Shown here: piece by piece, positions 58,340-64,000 of the stretch | Numbering within the stretch: the stretch's first letter is position 1 | How the letters are laid out: each line of letters opens with the position of its first letter | NCBI GenBank assembly: GCA_022836615.1 | Contig: MU405381.1 | Coordinates: 1 to 64,000, forward strand | Direction: 5' to 3' | DNA from: Annulohypoxylon bovei var. microspora | Taxonomy: Eukaryota; Ascomycota; Sordariomycetes; Xylariales; Hypoxylaceae | DNA: 64,000 nt | Translations under genes and position numbers: made by a program | Notes under the pieces: model-generated | Databases searched by the model: none | Seen by the model: only the letters and a program-made list of their open reading frames with translations | What the model was told of the DNA's origin: nothing

Positions 58340-58639
58340 ACCGTCTCGGAGGGCGGGAGCGGACCAAGAGGGTCGGGGGTGCTGTTTCGGCTAAAGAAAG
58401 GGGGATGGAGAGCGGTATAGAAACGACGGGGAGCTAAGAGGGGTTGATAATAAGTGGTCAAGCTGTAGCGATAAATATAGGAGATGCCGAGAAGACTACC
58501 TACCTAGGTAGCTAAGTAGTCAGCCGTAACATCTCTGCAACTACTAACCGAACGTTTCACTAGGTTAAATAGTCTGATATGTACAAGCCTACGATACAAT
58601 CTTATTATGTTCCCTCGTCGACTTCACATTCCACTTTTC
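58340..58639. other. Convergent intergenic region, no gene seen
   Basis: About 300 bp between two convergent genes, with one TACCTACCTAGGTAGCTAAG motif near 58498-58517. Confidence 0.5.
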
Positions 58640-59630
58640 TTATTTTTCGCCAAGATCCTCCACCATATATTGGTAGTCTTCTATTCCCTGCAATATAGAT
58701 TCGTAGGTAGACTCGGGCAACGTACCCCAGATCTTCCACGGTGTGGCCTCGTAGGTGGCGTCGCTTACGTTGGACTGCATGACGATGTGCTCGACCACGT
58801 GGCGCACGCGCTCGCTCCCTTCGATCATCACGCCACCCTTCAATTCGTCGTAGCGGGCTATGTGCTGGGCGCTGGCGATGCTGACGATGGCCTGCTTGGT
58901 CAAGCCCGAACCGTTGGGCCGGTAGCCAACCTTCCAGTCGGCCAGCCGTGGGTAGCGGAACAGCCTATTGTAGCGCAAGAGCTGCCACTCGGAGCGCACA
59001 CCCTTCGGCCGGCTGTCGATGGCGCCGGCGAGCGTCTGGTACAGCTCCCCCGTGCAGATGTACCGTAGCGTCTCCTTATCGCCCGCGGCGAGCGCGCTAG
59101 ACATCTGGACGTGCAGCGCCTTCGCGGCGGGCACGACGGCGGATTTTTGGTACTTGAAGCGCGGCCACCGGAATTTCCCCTTGTCGAGCGACATCGACAC
59201 CACCTTCGCGCTGAGAAACGTTCGCAGATCCTCCCACCGCGTCTTGAGGATCAGCCATATCATGTGGAAGAATTTGGACGGCTCGCGCGGGAAGCGCGAT
59301 AGGGGTGGGACTATGAGGGATTCTAGAACGCGGAGCGGATGACGGGTTGGTTAGCGATCGTGGTATGCGAGATGTGTGTATATATATGTGTGTAGGTGTG
59401 TGAATGGGCGTCTGAGAGAACTAACTGGGAATTAATACGGTTATGGTGGGACCGAAATTACTCTGGAATTGTGCCGCTCTACGGCCGCTCGATTCCCTCC
59501 TCGTCGACTTTTTTCTTAGGGGCGATGTTGTGGTGATGCTGCGGCAGAGACTGGAGAGGACGGGAGAAGGTGCTCGCGACTTCAGGGAGGAGAGCAGCCA
59601 TGGTCGTGATGCGCGCAATAGCTCGGCCAT
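58640..59630 (-). CDS. MBA1: Mitochondrial Mba1/mL45-type (Tim44-like domain) protein
   Basis: Two exons on the minus strand, 59630-59426 and 59322-58640, giving 295 residues. Proteins of this family sit at the ribosome exit on the inner membrane and help insert newly made mitochondrial proteins (Mba1 in yeast, mL45 in the animal ribosome). The N-terminus is a presequence (LLSSLKSRAPSPVLSSLCRS, then ITTTSPLRKKSTRR). The mature part shows TITVLIPKSLIVPPLSRFPR, a hydrophobic MIWLILKTRW and the Tim44-like fold region (ALHVQMSSALAAGDKETLRY, IVSIASAQHIARYDEL, HIVMQSNVSD). The donor GTTAGT is a minor variant, but it is the one that keeps the frame. Family is fairly secure; whether Mba1 or mL45 is the better name is not. 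Confidence 0.85.
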
Positions 59631-60312
59631 GGCGCTGGTGTTGGTGGTATGGAGGGGTATTCGTAGATTCGATAGATTCGAGGAAGATTCGAGGCGCTCT
59701 TTCGAGGGGTGTCGATTTGGATGTTAAATTTACCGTAGCGACATTTGGTTCTTCGTTTCCGAATATCAATTGATAATTCCTCTGCGGCGCATCATTAAAT
59801 TCCTTAGGTGGAGGACCGACTGAAGTGAATTGGGACGGAACAGAAGCTGTATCTAGTTCAATAAAAAAAATTAGGTGGGTCGAAGATTAAAGCTCACAAC
59901 CCACAAGGCTGACCAATAGATAGAGATGATTTAAATGTACCTAGTACTAACTATCTTTGGTTGTACTACTTCCCGCCTTCCGTATTCTAATGTTTCAATC
60001 AAAGAGGGAAGTAATGGATGGGGGATGTAAGCTGGGTACGCCAATTAGAGTTTAAGGGGTGCTACGTAGTAATATGACCTCACTGGCCACATCTCCCATT
60101 ACTACATTACTGCCATCATCCAACCAGCCATCTTACACATACACTACCTATTATATACATACCTACATATCTAGGTACCTACATATCGACATATCGACAT
60201 ATCGACATATCGACATATAGGTATGTACTATGTGCGACACCGATATTACTAAATTATAACTATCTTTCCTATCCTTTCACATTTCAACCTTTCCTTTTAA
60301 CAACCACTTCCT
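59631..60312. other. Divergent intergenic region with TACCTAGGTA cluster and ATATCGAC repeat
   Basis: About 680 bp between divergent genes. It has TACATACCTACATATCTAGG-type motifs at 60155-60183 and a tandem ATATCGAC repeat at 60184-60222. No gene is seen. Confidence 0.55.
60183..60222. repeat. (ATATCGAC)n microsatellite
   Basis: Five tandem units of ACATATCG in the promoter region of the Eos1 gene. Confidence 0.85.
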
Positions 60313-60426
60313 ATGGCCAACTCGACCCGACGACGAAGACGAAGACGAGCAATTGACCAGACACAGCAAATATCTGGAGTGGCCACACCTCCCTTCTACT
60401 CGAGCCATCCTCGGGAGGCTCCTTGA
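60313..60426 (+). other. 37-codon upstream reading frame abutting the Eos1 start
   Basis: An ATG at 60313 opens a 37-codon frame starting MANSTRRRRRRRAIDQTQQI and ending in TGA at 60424-60426. The ATG used for Eos1 follows directly at 60427 in the same frame. It is either a regulatory upstream frame or an N-terminal extension cut by a stop codon. No intron with good signals can remove the stop. Confidence 0.5.
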
Positions 60427-61292
60427 ATGGCCAGACTACCGCCCGCGTCATCTTCCTCCCCCTCTAGCTCCAGCAATGGCGTCGCCAAACCTCACACACC
60501 TCCAACCCCCGTCGTAGCCGCCTCTTTTCTGCAACCTCGTGTTGCCGTCGCACTCGGTGTTCCCAAGCGTTGGCACTATACCCTCTCGGCCTGTCGTCTG
60601 CTGTCTATCGTACCTCCTATTTTCTGGGGCATCCGTTTTACACTACGCTTTCTCCTCGCTGATCTATTACGCCTATCCGAACGTCGAGATCATGACCGTG
60701 ATACCACTGTCTTCACCTTGAGGTTGACCGAGACGGCCCTCGCCATAATATGGGTATGCCTCTTCCCCTCCCCTCCCCTCCCCTCCCCTCCCTTCGATGA
60801 CCATCTTCTTATTCTTGTTCTTATCATGTTAAACCCGATCAGTGTTGCGCCTCGGCCTATCTCGCCTTCTTCTTCACCGACTGCCTCATGTCACGGTGGC
60901 TCATCAACTATACCCCGCAAGCCACAGTCGTGCGCCTCTTCACTATTAGCTGCGCATTTGCCTACCTGACCTCGTGGGTCGTATATCTGACGGGCGGTCC
61001 CCAGGACCCTGGCCTACTGTTGCCGGCTTGGATCGGTATCGCTACTATACTGACCACCTGCTACCACTTCACCCAGCGAAAGATCAAGATCCGGAAGGAG
61101 ACTTTCGCTAGCATTAGCGTGTTCTCTATCGCGAGCTTCATTAGCATGGTTGCCTTGCTGTTGCATTCGCATTGGACTAGGGTCGGATATCAGAATGTGC
61201 CTTTGGTCGCCCTGACTAAACGAGCGTGCCAGATCGCGTGCCATATTCTTTTTCAGGTCCTTGGCGTGACGAGGGACATAGACGGATTATGA
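60427..61292 (+). CDS. EOS1: Eos1-family N-glycosylation protein
   Basis: Two exons, 60427-60753 and 60843-61292, giving 258 residues. Eos1 is an endoplasmic reticulum membrane protein needed for normal N-glycosylation and oxidative-stress tolerance in yeast. Residues about 44-60 (PKRWHYTLSACRLLSIVPPI) match the conserved opening of the family, followed by a helix. The sequence across the splice (ETALAIIW then CCASAYLAFFFTDCLMSRW) and LINYTPQATVVRLFTI are typical. Three further helices follow (AWIGIATILTTCYHF; SVFSIASFISMVALL). The C-terminal GYQNVPLVAL fits as well. The intron contains a CCCCT tandem repeat (60770-60792). The N-terminal 40 residues are Ser/Pro-rich. A 37-codon frame ends one base before the ATG. 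Confidence 0.83.
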
Positions 61293-62269
61293 TATAGAAC
61301 TACGTCTTTTTATGCTCCCTTCGCTTAGCCGTAACCTGGCGCCGTTGGATGATTCCAACTTGGCTATTGTAGACGAAATCGGCACGAATTTCCCGCCCTA
61401 CCTCGACACCTAGATGTTCTTATTCTGGTCACTATTGTTAGCAATTTACATTCGAGATAGATTTGGTCTTGAGTACGATGAGAGTGCTCCGAGTTAGACG
61501 CTAAGCATTGTTCTAATACGATACCACCATCATCCTACAGTTCTTCTCCTTTCCCGATGCCTGTGCAACTACGTTTGGGCTATAATTCGTCATGTAAACC
61601 CCGCTAAATATCTTGCTAGCTACCTACCCCTAACTTATGGTATATGTCAATACTAATCCTTTAAATTAGCAGGGTTCATTTGACGTATCTTTACTAAGTA
61701 TGTTAAGATAGAACATGTCCTAGGATATCATCAGTCGATAAAGCTCAATCTTTATTCTACTCTGGGTTAAGTCCCTGTTGATATGTCAACTACGAGTATC
61801 TGGTGATAGTGGTATTGATTCAAGAAAATGAGCCGCAAGTTCCAACCAAAGATAGTACATATGCATATCTGTTGCATCATTTATACATGTATCTACATAA
61901 GTCTAGGTACGTATTACTTGACGACCTAACTTGAACATTAAATGTTCACATGGTATGTACATGTATAAATCCGCCCCAGCCACAAAAAAAAAGAAAAAGG
62001 AGGGCAGCCGATACCGGCAACTTCTGCGTGTCGTTTTCTCTTATGTACCAATGTAATAGGTGTACCTGGATATCATTTATAATATTTGCGTTTTGTCTTA
62101 AGAAGTCCCATACATTTTTATGGATGAACCATTGAAAACGATGAGTATTAGGTATGTACATAACGATCTTTCTAGCTTGATGCCCGGTAACTTACCTAGG
62201 TTGATAGTATTACTCTCCTACCTCCTTATCTTCCTTTCATATTCTCATACTCTTTATATGAGATCGGGA
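61293..62269. other. Intergenic region, no gene seen
   Basis: About 980 bp with the Eos1 3' untranslated region at the left. An A-rich run (AAAAAAAAAGAAAAAGG) lies near 61984. Open frames here are short and unconserved; the frame upstream of 62270 is discussed with the acetyltransferase. Confidence 0.5.
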
Positions 62270-62770
62270 ATGGCAACGATCCGACCTCGAACCGAAGAAG
62301 ATGTAGGGGCATGCCACCAAGTGCTTAAAGCCGTTTATGAGACGAGCGGATATCCCGTAGGAGGAGTTAGGGATCCCGCACCACTCTTCGCCAAAGAGGA
62401 GGCAGCCTGGGTTGCCGAGATCGACGGCACTGTCGTGGGTCACGTCTCCTTAGCAAAAGCTAGCCCGGACAACGTTGCCGTGGCCCTGTGGTGGCAGCAA
62501 AACCCCGAGGATATCCAGATCTCGGTTCTCGGGAGGCTGTTTGTGCACCCTGATAATCGCAAGGGCGGCACGGCTAGCAGGCTCATCAACGCTGCCGTCG
62601 AGGAGGCGCGGCGGGCGGGGCAACGGCCAGTTATGTTCGCCCTAGTCAAGGACCAGGACGCTATTCGCTTGTATCGAAGGCTGGGTTGGCAGTACTTCGG
62701 CACCGCTGTCTATAGATGGGGAGACAGGAACGAAATGGATGCCGAGTGTTTTGCAAGCGCTGTTTCATGA
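62270..62770 (+). CDS. GNAT-family N-acetyltransferase
   Basis: Single-exon frame of 166 residues from the ATG at 62270. The frame stays open upstream to 62120, but that part (with YLLIFLSYSHTLYM) does not look like GNAT sequence, and MATIRPRTEEDVGACHQVLK is the standard family start. An intermediate ATG at 62258 would add four residues. The domain follows the usual order: RPRTEEDV; AAWVAEIDGTVVGHVSLAKA; then motif A ISVLGRLFVHPDNRKGGTAS with the acetyl-CoA-binding turn; and motif B DAIRLYRRLGWQYFGTAVYR. Such small GNATs acetylate diverse amines or act on small molecules, so the substrate cannot be named. No signal peptide is likely if the short form is used. Confidence 0.85.
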   Translation: MATIRPRTEEDVGACHQVLKAVYETSGYPVGGVRDPAPLFAKEEAAWVAEIDGTVVGHVSLAKASPDNVAVALWWQQNPEDIQISVLGRLFVHPDNRKGGTASRLINAAVEEARRAGQRPVMFALVKDQDAIRLYRRLGWQYFGTAVYRWGDRNEMDAECFASAVS

Positions 62771-64000
62771 TGATCTCGACTCGTTAATATATAACCCCTA
62801 TTCCTCGCTACTTTCAAAATACTCTTTACCTGGGGGAATATGTATTCATTTATAGGTTCTTCGATCCTTACAAAGCTACTCCGTGTGTTCCTGGCGTTCT
62901 TTCCGCCGTGTTATACAGGTTGATGTAGTTACCCCTTTTCTACCTACCCCTTTCCCTTCCTCCCAAAACTCTGCACAGCATCCCTGACTTTATAGCCTCT
63001 ATATACCGATTATTATCCATATCGATACAATAATTGCACTCGTGGGTCCTTCTTTTTCTTTATTAGACTTTAAAGTCACTCGAGCCGACACCTAACCCCT
63101 ATGATAGTTCCTTCCGACTCTAGGTCACTTATTCTCCCACTGCCAATGTGTGTAATATTTCCCGCACTTTTCTCACTTGGATTTTCTTCTCTTTCGTCCC
63201 CTTCATCCACCTCTCAGATCCATTGCCAAAAGCCTAGTCTACAACATTATCGCATTAATAGACTACACGCTTCTATCATCACCTTGTATACCCACCTAGG
63301 TGTACACCTGCTTTTTCCTCTGCATCTATACTTCTGAGTTATCAAATTGTTGTCGTCCTTGTTGTCAGCATGTAGTGATATTTCCACTTCTCTTTTTGAG
63401 CTGTTCACATACTAGCTTACATGTTACTCCTTTTCAATACTCGAGGTACTCTATCTCAATTGGGTCACGGCATAGCGTATGGTACTGACTCGGCGATAGG
63501 ACTCGGTACTAGATCTGTCTATCCAGTTTCTACATTGAGTTTACCTACCGCATGTTACAAAACCTACACGTCGATACCATTTGCTGCTACTATAATTCTT
63601 ATGTCTAATGCCTACCTGCCTAATCCTCCCTGTGCTAATATTTAGCTCGTTGTAATTATAAGGCCTAGCCTACCATTTCAGACATTGGCGCGGTTCTACC
63701 CCCTTCTAAGCATGAACCGAGAATACCTATACATGCCAATATCATGTACCTTTCACTAGACGACATACTATATTTACTACTCGACGATGTGATACAGGCT
63801 TAACACTAACACGAAGACATCCACGTAAGTTAAAGGTTCGTCTCGGTAACAGGATCTCGATTGACCATGCTGATTATAAAGTCTAGGTACAAAAGGACGA
63901 GCATGGCCAACCAGCACATGGTGCTAGATAGATCGAATCTATCCTGGCCCATGTCCTGACTGATTAGAAAGGGAAAATTCTCGTCCGATGCCTTTAACCG
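62771..64000. other. Terminal intergenic stretch, no gene seen
   Basis: About 1.2 kb of ordinary composition to the window edge. Several open frames of 60-80 codons exist, but none has family-like sequence or coherent splice signals. The next gene may start beyond the window. Confidence 0.5.

Noticed and set aside
62120..62269. N-terminal membrane anchor on the acetyltransferase
   Set aside because: The open upstream part has a hydrophobic stretch, but GNAT proteins start at MATIRPRTEEDV and the upstream codons look like leader sequence. Transcript data could reverse this.
1..64000. CRISPR array, bacterial operons or prophage
   Set aside because: All genes carry spliceosomal introns and eukaryotic families; the tandem repeats lack regular unique spacers.

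Overview
The window comes from a filamentous ascomycete (Pezizomycotina, probably Sordariomycetes). Genes carry short introns with GTAAGT-type donors, CTAAC branch sites and YAG acceptors. The gene set is typical nuclear housekeeping, and the DNA splits sharply into a GC-balanced gene-rich part (about 20.6-64 kb) and two extremely AT-rich blocks that look like repeats wasted by repeat-induced point mutation (RIP). Coding coordinates below give the full span from start to stop; exon limits are in the evidence text. All introns were placed by eye from splice signals and reading frame.

Region 1 (1-19359) is a gene-free AT-rich block with short tandem repeats and two decayed copies of a complex repeat (about 580-1309 and 5010-6003). 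It ends abruptly at 19290-19359 in GC-rich units of about 22 bp. The same units, inverted, bound a second AT-rich block at 33862-35362, which is flanked by a perfect 9-bp direct repeat (GGTGGTACA). I read the second block as a complete 1.5-kb terminal-inverted-repeat transposon, and the first as the right end of a much larger relative or a nest of elements ending in one. A third, barely mutated copy of the complex repeat (19637 to about 20600, inverted) lies just outside the large block.

Region 2 (20.6-33.6 kb): a GDT1/TMEM165-type Golgi ion transporter (-), a protein with a C-terminal telobox-like Myb domain resembling Taz1/TRF telomere proteins (+), translation elongation factor 1-alpha (+), and the mitochondrial inner-membrane gene-expression factor Sls1 (-).

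Region 3 (35.6-46 kb): SMC5/6 subunit Nse3 (+), splicing factor SF3B5/Ysf3 (-), an unrecognised cysteine-rich protein (+), iron-sulfur biogenesis factor Isd11 (+), a conserved acidic nuclear-type protein (+), and PAPS reductase Met16 (-).

Region 4 (48-64 kb): phosphoserine phosphatase (+), a 132-residue mitochondrial single-pass protein (-), DHHC palmitoyltransferase Erf2 (+), a DUR3-like sodium:solute symporter (+), a mitochondrial Mba1/mL45-type protein (-), Eos1 (+) and a GNAT acetyltransferase (+). The last kilobase shows no gene.

There is no biosynthetic cluster, operon, CRISPR array or confident tRNA/rRNA gene. Four of the genes act in mitochondria (Sls1, Isd11, the 132-residue protein, Mba1), but they are scattered and I see no functional cluster. 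Intergenic DNA repeatedly carries clusters of the palindromic motif TACCTAGGTA.
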